Below are positions 49,903-59,077 of a DNA stretch of 64,000 nt, one piece after another (position 1 is the first letter of the stretch; each line of letters starts with the position of its first letter). The stretch spans positions 124,001 through 188,000 of the forward strand of contig JAPPBY010000017.1 in the NCBI GenBank assembly GCA_026702615.1, read 5' to 3'. The stretch comes from Chloroflexota bacterium. Its GTDB lineage: Bacteria; Chloroflexota; Dehalococcoidia; Tepidiformales; Tepidiformaceae. The notes under the pieces are model-generated. The model was given only the letters and a program-made list of their open reading frames with translations, searched no databases and was not told the DNA's origin. A program made the position numbers and the translations under genes.

Positions 49903-50877
49903 GTGACGACCATGACCACGCCGAGCGCTCCACACACGCCGGTGCTCCTCGATGAGGCGATGCGCTTCCTCGCCGTGCGCGAGGGGGGCGTCTACGTCGA
50001 CTGCACGGCGGGGGCGGGTGGGCACAGCGCCGCCATTGCCGAGGCGATGGGAACCGAGGGGCGGCTGCTCTGCATCGACCAGGACGGCGAGGCGCTGGAG
50101 TTCGCGCGAACGAGGTTGGCTCCGTTTGGGAGGCGGGTCACATTCGTTCGCGGGAACTTCCGCGATCTCGATGTCATTGCCGAGGACGAAGGGTTCGAGG
50201 CGGTGGACGGGATCCTGATGGACCTGGGCGTTTCTTCAATCCAGCTGGACACCGCGGAGCGAGGGTTCGCCTTCGCGCACGAGGGGCCGCTGGACATGCG
50301 TATGGACCAGTCGTCGGACGGCTTGACGGCTGCGGACATCGTGAATACGTGGGACGAGCGAGCGCTCGCCACCCTCTTCCGGGAAGAGGGAGAGGTGCGC
50401 GGGGCGCGCCGCATCGCGAGAGCGGTGCTGAGGGCGCGTCCGCTTCGCTCGACCTGGGATTTAGCCAAAGCCGTCGAGCAGGCTGCGGGGGGCGCGAGAG
50501 ACCGAACCCAACAACACCCCGCCACCAAGGTCTTTCTCGCGCTTCGGATTCGTGTAAATGGCGAACTCGACTCGCTTGGCACGGCATTGCCGCTTGCCCG
50601 CAGCCTGCTCGGCTTTGGATCTTCCCGCGAAGGCGGGAGGCTCGTCACCATCGCCTTCCACTCGCTGGAAGACCGGATCGTGAAACAGTTTCTCGGGCGC
50701 GAGTCGCGTGACTGTGTCTGCCCGCCGGTGCTGCCGGTATGCCGCTGCAACCACCAGGCCACACTCAGGCCGCTGACGCGCCGCGCGGTTCGCCCCGGCG
50801 ACGACGAAGTCGCCCGCAACCCGCGCGCGCGGAGCGCCGTTCTGCGCGCCGCCCAGCGCAGGGTCGAGGAGCAGTGA
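49903..50877 (+). CDS. rsmH: 16S rRNA (cytosine1402-N4)-methyltransferase RsmH
   Basis: A 324-residue enzyme also called MraW. It begins at GTG 49903 behind GGGGGAGG (an ATG 9 bases later is alternative). Features are HTPVLLDEAMRFLAV, YVDCTAGAGGHSAAI (SAM site), DGILMDLGVSSIQLDTAERGFAF, LDMRMDQ, LVTIAFHSLEDRIVKQFL and a C-terminal Cys cluster (CVCPPVLPVCRC). It modifies C1402 in the ribosomal P site. Its stop overlaps the FtsL-like gene's ATG (TGATG). Confidence 0.96.
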   Translation: MTTMTTPSAPHTPVLLDEAMRFLAVREGGVYVDCTAGAGGHSAAIAEAMGTEGRLLCIDQDGEALEFARTRLAPFGRRVTFVRGNFRDLDVIAEDEGFEAVDGILMDLGVSSIQLDTAERGFAFAHEGPLDMRMDQSSDGLTAADIVNTWDERALATLFREEGEVRGARRIARAVLRARPLRSTWDLAKAVEQAAGGARDRTQQHPATKVFLALRIRVNGELDSLGTALPLARSLLGFGSSREGGRLVTIAFHSLEDRIVKQFLGRESRDCVCPPVLPVCRCNHQATLRPLTRRAVRPGDDEVARNPRARSAVLRAAQRRVEEQ

Positions 50878-51272
50878 TGACGGCCCTCGACCAACCAGCG
50901 CCACGAACCCACCGGGGTCTCTCGCTTCCAAAGCTGGGAGTGAGCGGCTGGGTGGTCGCGGGCGCGCTCATCGTCTCGGCCAGCGCGATGGCGCCGGTCG
51001 TGCAGAACAGCCTCATGACCACCCAGGGGCGCAACCTCGAAGCGCTGGAGGGCGAACAGACCGCCCTCCAGGTCGAGATGCGCCAGCTGGAGGCGGAAAT
51101 CGCCCGCTTGATCTCGGTGGACCGCATTGCGCGGCGGGCCCTCGAGATCGGCCTCGTGCCGGGGGCGAACGCCATCTTCGTGAGTATCGGGGAAGCCGGA
51201 CCGGAGCCCCCGAAGATTCCTGCGGAGCATCTCCCCGAGGCCTCGGAGCCTGGCTCCGGGCCCGCTCCGTAG
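50877..51272 (+). CDS. FtsL/DivIC-like septum protein
   Basis: A 131-residue single-pass protein. A cytoplasmic N-terminus of about 30 residues precedes the transmembrane segment WVVAGALIVSASAMAPVV, then a coiled coil LEALEGEQTALQVEMRQLEAEIARLI and the short VDRIARRALEIGLVPGA typical of FtsL/DivIC ends. A Pro/Glu-rich tail follows. Its slot between rsmH and the FtsI-type PBP is that of ftsL. It would bridge FtsQ/DivIB and FtsB/DivIC-type partners in the divisome. Confidence 0.85.
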   Translation: MTALDQPAPRTHRGLSLPKLGVSGWVVAGALIVSASAMAPVVQNSLMTTQGRNLEALEGEQTALQVEMRQLEAEIARLISVDRIARRALEIGLVPGANAIFVSIGEAGPEPPKIPAEHLPEASEPGSGPAP

Positions 51273-51354
51273 CCGCGGACCACCCATGGAGGCGATGCCG
51301 CTGCTGAACTGAGATCGCACCGGTCACGGGAGGAGGCCGGCGGGAGGGCGCCCC

Positions 51355-53082
51355 ATGGCGCAGCAGCAAGCGAGGCGCACGGGCCGGGTATGGCTTCCGG
51401 CGATCGCGTTCGCGGTTTTCGCCGCAGTGGTGCTGGCTCGCCTGGTCCAGGTCCAGATCCTCGAGCACGACCGATACGCCGAAGAGGCGCGCAGCGAGCT
51501 CTACGCCAGCGACACGGTCTTCGCTCGGCGGGGCGCGATCCTCGACCGCAACGGGTTCCTGCTCGCGATGAGTACCGACACGTGGGACCTGTACGTGGCC
51601 TCCCGCGTCTGGAACGACGACGCGACCGCGCGACGGGCCTCGGAAGCGATCGCCGAGGCGACGGGGCACGACAGCACCTACTTGCGCACGCTCGTCCTGG
51701 AAAGCGGGCTCGTCGACGTGCTCGTCGCCCGTGACGTTCCCTACGACGCGGGACGGGCGCTGCTCGATGCGAACGTGCCGGGGCTGATCGGTCTTCCCAA
51801 CACCGTGCGCGTCCACCCGGCCGGCGATCTCGCCTCGTCGGTCATCGGGATCATGGGGGCCGACAACACGGGCCTCACCGGGATCGAGGCGTGGTATGAC
51901 GCCGAACTGCTCGGGACGCCGGGACGCGTCATCTTCGAGCGCGACACGACGGGTTCCCCCATCCCCTACGGCGAGACGTTCACGACCGAGGCCGTGCCCG
52001 GCCCGGACATCATCCTCACCATCGACCGACGCATGCAGGTGGCCGCCGAGCGCGCCCTGAAGCAGGCGATCGAGGAGAACGAGGCGGTGCGCGGGTCGAT
52101 CGTGATCATGGACCCTCGGACCGGAGAGATCCTGGCGCTGGCAACGCAGCCCCGGCTCTCGTTCGAGGCGCTCGACCTGTCGGACCCGGTGCAGGTGAGG
52201 CTGCTGCGCAACAGCGTCGTGAGCGACCTCTACGAGCCGGGTTCGGTGATGAAGGTGATTACCGCGGCGGCAGCGATCGACGCCGGGTTCGTGACGCCGG
52301 AGACCACCTACGAGGACAGGGGCATCGCCTTCGTGTACGGGATACCGATCTTCAACTGGAACAACGGCGTCTACGGCGAGCAGACGATGACGGGGGTGCT
52401 CCAGCAGAGCATCAACACGGGCGCCGTCTTCATGATGGAGGAGCTCGGCGTCGCGCTCTTCCACGAGTACCTGGAAGCATTCGGCTTCGGGAGACCCACC
52501 TACATCGACCTGAGCGGCGAGGCCGCCGGGCTCGTGCGGCGGCCGACGGACTCCGACTGGTCGCCGGTCGACGCGGCGGCGCAGTCGTTCGGGCAGGCGA
52601 TCAGCGTCACGCCGATCCAGATGGTGACCGCGCTGGCGGCCACCATCAACGGCGGGCGCCTGCTCGAGCCGCGACTGGTGAAGGCGATGGTCGCCCACGA
52701 CGGCACGCGCTACGACCTGCCCACGAGGGTGATCGGGCAGCCGATATCGCCGGAGACGAGTGAGACGATGCGGCAGATGCTCGGGGCGGTGATCGACCCG
52801 GGCTGGTACCACCCGGGGAAGCCCCGCTATTACACCGCCGGCGGCAAGTCCGGCACGGCGAACGTGCCCATCGATGCGAGCTACGACGACACGCAGATCG
52901 TGTCGTTCGCGGGTTTCGCGCCGGTGGACGAGCCGCGAGTCCTCATCCTCGTGAAGCTCGACGAGAACGCCAACCTCGAGACCGGTACGGAGGCAGCAGG
53001 ACCCGTGTTCGCCTCGCTGGTCGATGAGGTGCTGGGCTACCTCGGCGTTCCCCCGAACGTCGAGCAGGCGGCGACGAGGTGA
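51355..53082 (+). CDS. Penicillin-binding protein, FtsI/PBP2-type transpeptidase
   Basis: Class B PBP of 575 residues: one N-terminal transmembrane helix (VWLPAIAFAVFAAVVLARLV), a dimerisation domain (RGAILDRNGFLLAMS) and a transpeptidase domain. The catalytic motif SxxK is in LYEPGSVMKVITAAAAID, SxN in LQQSINTGAVF, and the KTG box reads GGKSGTAN, with Ser for Thr. There is no PASTA domain. GGGAGGGCG precedes the ATG. By position it is the septal transpeptidase. Its stop overlaps the murF start. Confidence 0.93.
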   Translation: MAQQQARRTGRVWLPAIAFAVFAAVVLARLVQVQILEHDRYAEEARSELYASDTVFARRGAILDRNGFLLAMSTDTWDLYVASRVWNDDATARRASEAIAEATGHDSTYLRTLVLESGLVDVLVARDVPYDAGRALLDANVPGLIGLPNTVRVHPAGDLASSVIGIMGADNTGLTGIEAWYDAELLGTPGRVIFERDTTGSPIPYGETFTTEAVPGPDIILTIDRRMQVAAERALKQAIEENEAVRGSIVIMDPRTGEILALATQPRLSFEALDLSDPVQVRLLRNSVVSDLYEPGSVMKVITAAAAIDAGFVTPETTYEDRGIAFVYGIPIFNWNNGVYGEQTMTGVLQQSINTGAVFMMEELGVALFHEYLEAFGFGRPTYIDLSGEAAGLVRRPTDSDWSPVDAAAQSFGQAISVTPIQMVTALAATINGGRLLEPRLVKAMVAHDGTRYDLPTRVIGQPISPETSETMRQMLGAVIDPGWYHPGKPRYYTAGGKSGTANVPIDASYDDTQIVSFAGFAPVDEPRVLILVKLDENANLETGTEAAGPVFASLVDEVLGYLGVPPNVEQAATR

Positions 53083-54452
53083 CGGGCATGACGACAGCCT
53101 TCCTGGCAGAGTCCATGCGCGCCCGCGGCTACCGCGTGGTCGAGGGCCCGGCCACGTCGATCTCGGGCGGAGCGGCGGACTCGCGCCTGACGCAGCCCGG
53201 CGACCTGTTCGCCGCCTTCCGGGGCGAGCGGCTCGACGGCAACGACTTCGTCGACGAGGCGCTGGAGCGGGGCGCTCCGGCGGCCGTGTGCGAGCGGGCG
53301 CCGGAGGGCAACTGGCGGGACCGCACGGTCGCGGTCGTGGGCGACACACGTACGGCCATGGCCGAGCTCGCGCGCGACTGGCTGCGCACCTGCGACGTTC
53401 GCGTGGCCGGAATCACGGGCACGGTCGGGAAGACGACGGCGAAGGAGCTGACGGCGGCGGCCCTGGGCGCTCGCTTCGCCACACACCACAGCCCCGGGAA
53501 CCTGAACTCTCGCGAGGGGCTCCCCCTCGCCCTGATGAGCCTGCGCCGCGACCACGAGGTCTCGGTGCTGGAGATGGCGATGGACAGCGAAGGCGAGATC
53601 GCCGAGCTGTGCGCCATCGCCGAGCCGTCCGTCGGCGCGGTCCTCAACATCGGCGCGACGCATCTCGAGAAGCTGGGCAGCATGGAGGCGATCGAGCGCG
53701 AGAAGCTCTCGCTGGCACGCTCGCTGCCACGCAACGGCACGGCAGTCGTGAACGTCGACGACGAGCGCATCGCGCCGGTTGTCGACGAGCTGCAGTGCGA
53801 GGCCATCGGGTTTGGCGCGAGCGAAGCGGCGCGCCTTCGGCGCGGCGATGTGCGCAACCTCGGGCTGGAGGGCTCGGAGTTCCACGTTTCCTACGAGGGC
53901 GACGAGGCGGACGTGCGGCTGCACGTGCCCGGAGCGCACCTCGCGCAGGGGGCGCTGGCGGCGATCGGCATCCAACTCGCGCTCGGCGTGGAGCTTGCGG
54001 AGGCAGCGAAGGTGGTGAGCGTGGCCGAGATCGACGGGCGGCTGCAGGTGCGACGCAGCGCCGGCGGCGCACGCATCCTCGACGACACCTACAACGCCAG
54101 CCCCGCCTCGGTCGCGGGAGCGCTGGAGCTGCTGCGCGGCCTGGGCGGACGTCGCGTCGCCCTGCTGGGCGAGATGGCGGAGCTCGGGGACCGGTCCGAG
54201 CCGGAGCATCGCCGCATCGGCGCCATCGCGGCCCGGTGCTGCGACGTGCTCGTGGCAGCCGGGGAACCCTGCCGCCTCACCGTCGAGGCGGCGCGGGCGA
54301 ACGGCCTGGCCGAGAGCCACTGGTTCGAGACGAAGGACGAGGCGGCGGCTTTCGCCGCGGGCCTGCTGAACGAGGGCGACCACGTACTCGTGAAGGCATC
54401 GCGGGGGCAGGCGTTCGAAGAGTTGCTTCCCGTACTGGAGGGCCAGGCATGA
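53079..54452 (+). CDS. murF: UDP-MurNAc-tripeptide:D-Ala-D-Ala ligase MurF
   Basis: Mur ligase of 457 residues adding D-Ala-D-Ala to the UDP-linked peptide. The N-terminal domain contains DSRLTQPGDLFAAFRGERLDGNDFVDEAL (MurE/F type), then ATP-binding GITGTVGKTTAKELTAAAL, THHSPGNLNSREGLPLALMSL (MurF-specific), EMAMDSEGEIAELC and DDTYNASPASVAGAL. The NxNSxxGLP segment and DTYNA point to MurF, not MurE. GTG 53079 overlaps the PBP stop; ATG 53088 is an alternative start. murE is absent before it. Confidence 0.93.
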   Translation: MTGMTTAFLAESMRARGYRVVEGPATSISGGAADSRLTQPGDLFAAFRGERLDGNDFVDEALERGAPAAVCERAPEGNWRDRTVAVVGDTRTAMAELARDWLRTCDVRVAGITGTVGKTTAKELTAAALGARFATHHSPGNLNSREGLPLALMSLRRDHEVSVLEMAMDSEGEIAELCAIAEPSVGAVLNIGATHLEKLGSMEAIEREKLSLARSLPRNGTAVVNVDDERIAPVVDELQCEAIGFGASEAARLRRGDVRNLGLEGSEFHVSYEGDEADVRLHVPGAHLAQGALAAIGIQLALGVELAEAAKVVSVAEIDGRLQVRRSAGGARILDDTYNASPASVAGALELLRGLGGRRVALLGEMAELGDRSEPEHRRIGAIAARCCDVLVAAGEPCRLTVEAARANGLAESHWFETKDEAAAFAAGLLNEGDHVLVKASRGQAFEELLPVLEGQA

Positions 54453-55423
54453 TTCGCGCCCTGCTCTCCGGCGGCATCAGCTTCGCGCTCACGGTCGGGC
54501 TTGGCTGGCCGATCGTGCAGTACCTGCGGGCCCAGCGGGCCGGCAAGGCGATCAGCGAGGACCAGCCCGCATCCCACCAGTCGAAGGCGGGCACGCCCAC
54601 CTTCGGCGGCTTCATCATCTGGGTACCGACGCTGATCGTGACGGCGATTGCGATCGACTGGCTCGACCACCGCTCGATCTTGCTCCCCCTCGGCATGATC
54701 GCGGCGACGGGCGCCATCGGTTTCATCGACGACCTGGGGACGCTGCAGGACCGCGTCGGGTTCCGAGCCGGGCTGCCGTGGCGCCTCAAGATCACGCTGC
54801 TCACGCTGCTGGCCGTCGGCGCGGCCTGGGTGCTCTACGGGGAGCTCGACGTCGAGTCGGTGAACGTGCCGTGGGCAGGGAGCTATGCGCTCGGGCCGGC
54901 CTACATGGTCATCGCGGTCATCACGATCGTGGCGACGACGAGCTCAGTCGCGGTGACGGACGGGCTCGACACGCTGGCGGGCGGCACGACGCTCTTCGCG
55001 TTCATCGCCTACGGGGTGATCGCGTTCGTCCAGGGCCAGGATTTCGTCGCGACGTTCTCCTTCATCATCGCGGGCGCCAACCTCGGATTCCTCTGGTACA
55101 ACGCCCACCCCGCGCGGGTGTTCATGGGCGATACGGGCGCGCTCGCGCTGGGCTCCAGTCTCGCGATCGTGGCGCTGATGACGGGCCACTGGCTGCTGCT
55201 GCCCCTGATCGGGCTCGTGTTCGTGGCCAACGCCCTCAGCAACCTCATCCAGATCGGCTACTACCGCCTGAGCGGGGGCAAGCGCATCTTCCGACGCGCG
55301 CCGCTGCACCACCACTTCGAGGAACTGGGCTGGCCCGAAACGCAGATCGTGACCCGGTTCTGGGTCGTCGGCATCGTCGCGGCGATGGTCGGCGTCGCGC
55401 TCGCACTGGCGGTTCCGGAGTGA
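54449..55423 (+). CDS. mraY: Phospho-MurNAc-pentapeptide translocase MraY
   Basis: Polytopic membrane enzyme of 324 residues with about ten helices that makes lipid I on undecaprenyl phosphate. Catalytic motifs are GFIDDLGTL (the Asp pair), VAVTDGLDTLAGGT, LGFLWYNAHPARVFMGDTGALALG and RRAPLHHHFEELGW. The N-terminal HQSKAGTPTFGGFI is the family's conserved loop. It is slightly shorter than E. coli MraY (360). Its ATG lies in the murF stop (ATGA). Confidence 0.96.
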   Translation: MIRALLSGGISFALTVGLGWPIVQYLRAQRAGKAISEDQPASHQSKAGTPTFGGFIIWVPTLIVTAIAIDWLDHRSILLPLGMIAATGAIGFIDDLGTLQDRVGFRAGLPWRLKITLLTLLAVGAAWVLYGELDVESVNVPWAGSYALGPAYMVIAVITIVATTSSVAVTDGLDTLAGGTTLFAFIAYGVIAFVQGQDFVATFSFIIAGANLGFLWYNAHPARVFMGDTGALALGSSLAIVALMTGHWLLLPLIGLVFVANALSNLIQIGYYRLSGGKRIFRRAPLHHHFEELGWPETQIVTRFWVVGIVAAMVGVALALAVPE

Positions 55424-55425
55424 CG

Positions 55426-56823
55426 ATGATGGTTGAACGCCGGACCGCAGCCGAACTCCCGGAGATCGCGGGCACCCGTGCGCTCATCTACTCGCTCGGG
55501 ATCGAAGGGCGCGACCTCGCCCGCTGGCTGCTGGCGCGTGGCGCCTCCGTGACCATGGCGGACACGCGCAGCGCCGAGCAGCTCGAAGCCGCGGGGGCGG
55601 AAGCGCCCGAGGGCGTGGAGCGCACCGTTCGCGGCGAACTGCTCGACCCGAAGGGCTTCGACCTGCTCGCGGTCTCGCAGTCGGTGCTGCGCAGCGACCC
55701 GAACGTCGCGCGCGCACGGGAACTCGGTATCCCGGTCGTCTCGCAGCTGGCGTTGGCGTTGCGACTGTGCCGCGGGCGCGTTACCGGGATCACGGGGTCG
55801 AGCGGCAAGTCGACGACGACGGCGCTCGTTGGCGAGATGGCAGCAAGCGCCGGCATCGAGCACCTCGTCGGGGGGAACCTGGGCGGGTCGCTGCTCGACC
55901 GGATCGAAGACGTGCCCGAGACGACCGACGTCATCCTCGAGATGAGCCACACGCAGCTCCAGTACACCGATCGCTCGCCGGAGATCGCGGCGGTGACGAA
56001 CGTCACGCCGAACCACCTCGATCAGTTCAGCTGGCCGGAGTACGTCGACCTGAAGCGCAACATCCTGCGCTACCAGGATGCGGACGGCCTCGCGATCCTC
56101 AACGCGGACGATGAGACGAGCCGCGAGTTTCGCGCCGACGTGCGCGGCCAGCTCGCCGAGGTCTCGCTCGCCGGCCCGGTCGCAGGCGACGGGGCATGGC
56201 TGGAAGGCGAGGCGATCGTGTCGCGCTGGGGAGGCGCGGCCGAGACCGTCGCCGGCACGGCCGACCTGCGTATGCGCGGCCGCCACAACGTGGCGAACGC
56301 AGTGCTCGCGACCGCGATCGCGGGGGCGATGGGACTGCCGGGCGAGGCGGTCGCGACCGCCCTGCGGAGTTTCGCGGGTCTGCCGCACCGCCTGCAGGTT
56401 GTCGGGCGAGCCCACGGCGCGACCTGGATCAACGACAGCATCGCGACATCGCCGGAGCGCACGCTGGCAGCGCTGGAGGCCGTCCCGGAGCCGGCGATCC
56501 TGCTACTTGGCGGGCGCGAGAAGGCGCTGCCGCTCGAGAACCTGCGCACCGTCGCCGGCGAGCGCTCCCGGGCCGTCATCTGCTTCGGGGAAGCGGCCAC
56601 GCCCTTCGCGGAGGCGATGGCGGGCGCGGTCGAAACGGTCGTGCGAGTGGAGACGCTCGAAGAGGCGGTCGCGGCGGCCGCCGCCATCGCGCGGGAGGGC
56701 GACGCCGTCCTCCTCTCGCCGGCGGGCACGAGCTTCGACGCCTACCCGCGCTTCGAGGCGCGGGGCGAGGCATTCGCGGCGCTCGTGGCCGCACTCGAAG
56801 GGTTCGAGGAGGCGCCGTCATAG
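55426..56823 (+). CDS. murD: UDP-MurNAc-L-alanine:D-glutamate ligase MurD
   Basis: Mur ligase of 465 residues: N-terminal Rossmann domain, central ATPase GITGSSGKSTTTALVGEMA, NLGGSLLDRI, VTNVTPNHLDQFSWPEYVDLKRNIL, and C-terminal NDSIATSPERTLAALE. The segment usually reading LELSSFQLE is LEMSHTQLQYT, an unusual variant near the uridine/Glu site. GGAG precedes ATG 55426; ATG 55429 is equally possible. Its TAG overlaps the predicted AUA start of ftsW. Confidence 0.93.
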   Translation: MMVERRTAAELPEIAGTRALIYSLGIEGRDLARWLLARGASVTMADTRSAEQLEAAGAEAPEGVERTVRGELLDPKGFDLLAVSQSVLRSDPNVARARELGIPVVSQLALALRLCRGRVTGITGSSGKSTTTALVGEMAASAGIEHLVGGNLGGSLLDRIEDVPETTDVILEMSHTQLQYTDRSPEIAAVTNVTPNHLDQFSWPEYVDLKRNILRYQDADGLAILNADDETSREFRADVRGQLAEVSLAGPVAGDGAWLEGEAIVSRWGGAAETVAGTADLRMRGRHNVANAVLATAIAGAMGLPGEAVATALRSFAGLPHRLQVVGRAHGATWINDSIATSPERTLAALEAVPEPAILLLGGREKALPLENLRTVAGERSRAVICFGEAATPFAEAMAGAVETVVRVETLEEAVAAAAAIAREGDAVLLSPAGTSFDAYPRFEARGEAFAALVAALEGFEEAPS

Positions 56824-57995
56824 CCGTCACCTCGAACCGCCGCTGGCCCGCACGGGGTCCCGACTACACGCTGCTGGCGCTGATCACGGTGCTCACGATC
56901 ACGGGGCTGGTGGCGGTCTACAGCGCGAGCTTCGTGATCGGCCTCGCGCAGTTCTCGGACTCACACCACTTCATCATCAGGCAGGCCATGTGGGCGGTGC
57001 TGGGAGCAGTGCTGCTGCTGGCGGCGATGCGGTTCGACTACCACCTGCTGCGGCGGCTGGCGGTGCCGTTCATGGCGCTCACGCTGATGCTGCTGCTGTT
57101 CACCCTCATCGTCGGGACGGAGGCGGGCGGCGCGCAGCGGTGGCTCACGTTCGGTGGCCTCAGCCTGCAGCCGGCCGAGTTCACGAAACTCAGCATCATC
57201 GTCTACCTGGCGGCGTGGCTGAACTCGCGGGGCGACAACCTGCGCAGCTTCGAGCAGGGCCTGCTGCCCTTCATCGTCATCATCAGCGCGATCGGGCTGC
57301 TGCTCATGCTCCAGCCCGACCTGGGCACGACCGGCATCATCATCGTGATCACGATCACGATGTTCTGGGCAGCGGGGGCGACGTTCCTGCAGATGAGCGC
57401 CCTGTTCCTATCGGGGGGCATCGCCGCGGTCTCGCTGACGCTCATCGAGGGATACCGGCTCGACCGCCTCTCCGCCTTCGTCAACGCCGAGTCCGACCCG
57501 CTGGGCAGCGGTTTCCAGACGCTGCAGGCGATGATCGCACTGGGGAACGGCGGTCCCACGGGACTGGGACTGGGAGCGAGCCGGGGCAAGTTCTTCTACG
57601 TGCCCGAGAGCCACACCGACGGCATCTTCGCCATCCTCGGCGAGGAGCTGGGGCTGGTGGCGACGAGCGCGGTCGTGATCCTGTTCGTCACGCTGATGCT
57701 GAAGGGGTACCAGATCGCGCGCCGCGCCCCGGACCAGTTCGGGTTCCTGCTGGCGACTGGCATCACGACGTGGATCGCGGCGCAGGCGTTCCTGAACATC
57801 GGCGGCATCACGCGGGTGATCCCGCTGACGGGCGTGCCACTCCCCTTCCTCAGCTACGGCGGCAGCGCGCTCGCGGCAATCCTCCTGGCGGCAGGCGTGC
57901 TCGCCAGCATCTCGCGCTACACGGAACAACGCGAAGCCGCGCGCGAACGTACCGGAACCGGTCGCGAGCCCTCCGAAGGGAGGGAGGCGTCATGA
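56820..57995 (+). CDS. ftsW: SEDS peptidoglycan polymerase FtsW (probable AUA start)
   Basis: Septal glycosyltransferase of 391 residues with about ten transmembrane helices. DYTLLALITVLTITGLVAVYSAS is helix 1; GAQRWLTFGGLSLQPAEFTKL, MLQPDLGTTGIII, ESHTDGIFAILGEELGL and PLTGVPLPFLSYGGSA are SEDS signatures. No ATG, GTG, TTG or CTG exists in frame between the region inside murD and helix 1. ATA 56820 sits 7 bases after GAGGAGG and overlaps the murD stop (ATAG), mirroring the ATGA junctions of the neighbouring genes, so AUA initiation is the best reading. Confidence 0.93.
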   Translation: MAVTSNRRWPARGPDYTLLALITVLTITGLVAVYSASFVIGLAQFSDSHHFIIRQAMWAVLGAVLLLAAMRFDYHLLRRLAVPFMALTLMLLLFTLIVGTEAGGAQRWLTFGGLSLQPAEFTKLSIIVYLAAWLNSRGDNLRSFEQGLLPFIVIISAIGLLLMLQPDLGTTGIIIVITITMFWAAGATFLQMSALFLSGGIAAVSLTLIEGYRLDRLSAFVNAESDPLGSGFQTLQAMIALGNGGPTGLGLGASRGKFFYVPESHTDGIFAILGEELGLVATSAVVILFVTLMLKGYQIARRAPDQFGFLLATGITTWIAAQAFLNIGGITRVIPLTGVPLPFLSYGGSALAAILLAAGVLASISRYTEQREAARERTGTGREPSEGREAS

Positions 57996-59077
57996 GGATC
58001 GCGCTGGCGGCGGGCGGAACGGCGGGTCACATCTTCCCGGCCCTGGCGACGCTGGGCGCGCTGCGGGCGGCGGGCGACCCCATCGAGGCGCGCTTCTTCG
58101 GGCCAGACAACCGGGGCGAACGCGCACTCGTGCAGGGCCACGACGTGCCCTTCGAGACGGTTCCGGCCGCGCCCCTGCGCGGACGCTCGCCGCTTGCGCT
58201 GGCGCGCGGCCTCGCACGCACGGCGCTGGGCGTGGCCACGGCGCTGCGGTCGCTACGGCGCTTCCGACCGAACGTGATGCTGAGCACCGGCGGCTACGGC
58301 AGCTTCCCACCCAGCGTGGCCGCGCGAATGCTGCGGCTTCCGCTGGTGGTGTTCCTCCCGGACGTGGAACCGGGGCTGGCCGTGCGGGCAGAGAGCCGCC
58401 TCGCAACACTGATCGCGGCCGCCACGGAGGCGGCACTGCCGCAGCTACCAGCCGAGAAGACGGTCGTGAGCGGCTATCCCGTGCGCGATGCCTTCGCAAC
58501 CGCGCGCGAGGACGCACGCGAGGCGCTCGGATGGAGCAACGACGAGCGCGTGCTGCTCGTCGCGGGCGCGACGCAGGGGGCACAGGTGATCAATCGTGCG
58601 GTCTGGGGGGCGCTGCCTCGGCTCTGCGAGGCGGCACGCGTCGTGCACATCACCGGGCCGACGGCCTCGGGCGAGGCTACGTCGGAGCGGAAGGAGCTGC
58701 CGGAGTCGCTGCGCGAGCGCTACGAGCCGGCGCCGTTCCGGGAGGACCTGCCGACGCTCATGGTGGCGGCCGACCTGGCGGTCATGCGCGCGGGCGCGAG
58801 CACGCTCGGCGAGCTGCCGGCAGCCGGGCTGCCGGCCATCCTCGTGCCAGGCACGTTCGCGGGCGGGCACCAGCGCGCAAACGCGCGCTGGCTGGCCGAC
58901 CAGGGGGCGGCGGTGGTGCTGGAGGAGCCGGACCTCGGGAAGCTCGAAGGGCACGTGCTGGACCTGCTGAACGACGACGAGGGACGCGGTGCGATGGCGG
59001 AAGCGGCGCGGGCGGCGGGGCACGCGGACGGGGCGGAGCGGCTGGCGGCGATCCTGCGGGAGGTGGCGACGACATGA
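57992..59077 (+). CDS. murG: Undecaprenyl-PP-MurNAc-pentapeptide GlcNAc transferase MurG
   Basis: GT-B glycosyltransferase of 361 residues converting lipid I to lipid II at the inner membrane face. The N-terminal glycine loop ALAAGGTAGHIFPALATL, GGYGSFPPSVAARMLRLPLVVF, LLVAGATQGAQVINRAV (second G loop), and the UDP-GlcNAc motif ADLAVMRAGASTLGELPAAGLPAILVP are present, followed by HQRANARWL. The ATG overlaps the ftsW stop (ATGA). Confidence 0.96.
   Translation: MRIALAAGGTAGHIFPALATLGALRAAGDPIEARFFGPDNRGERALVQGHDVPFETVPAAPLRGRSPLALARGLARTALGVATALRSLRRFRPNVMLSTGGYGSFPPSVAARMLRLPLVVFLPDVEPGLAVRAESRLATLIAAATEAALPQLPAEKTVVSGYPVRDAFATAREDAREALGWSNDERVLLVAGATQGAQVINRAVWGALPRLCEAARVVHITGPTASGEATSERKELPESLRERYEPAPFREDLPTLMVAADLAVMRAGASTLGELPAAGLPAILVPGTFAGGHQRANARWLADQGAAVVLEEPDLGKLEGHVLDLLNDDEGRGAMAEAARAAGHADGAERLAAILREVATT

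Noticed and set aside
51013-53349. A 778-codon open frame on the minus strand across the PBP gene
   Set aside because: It is the antisense shadow of a high-GC gene with clear transpeptidase motifs. Its translation is low-complexity Arg/Pro/His sequence with no domain.
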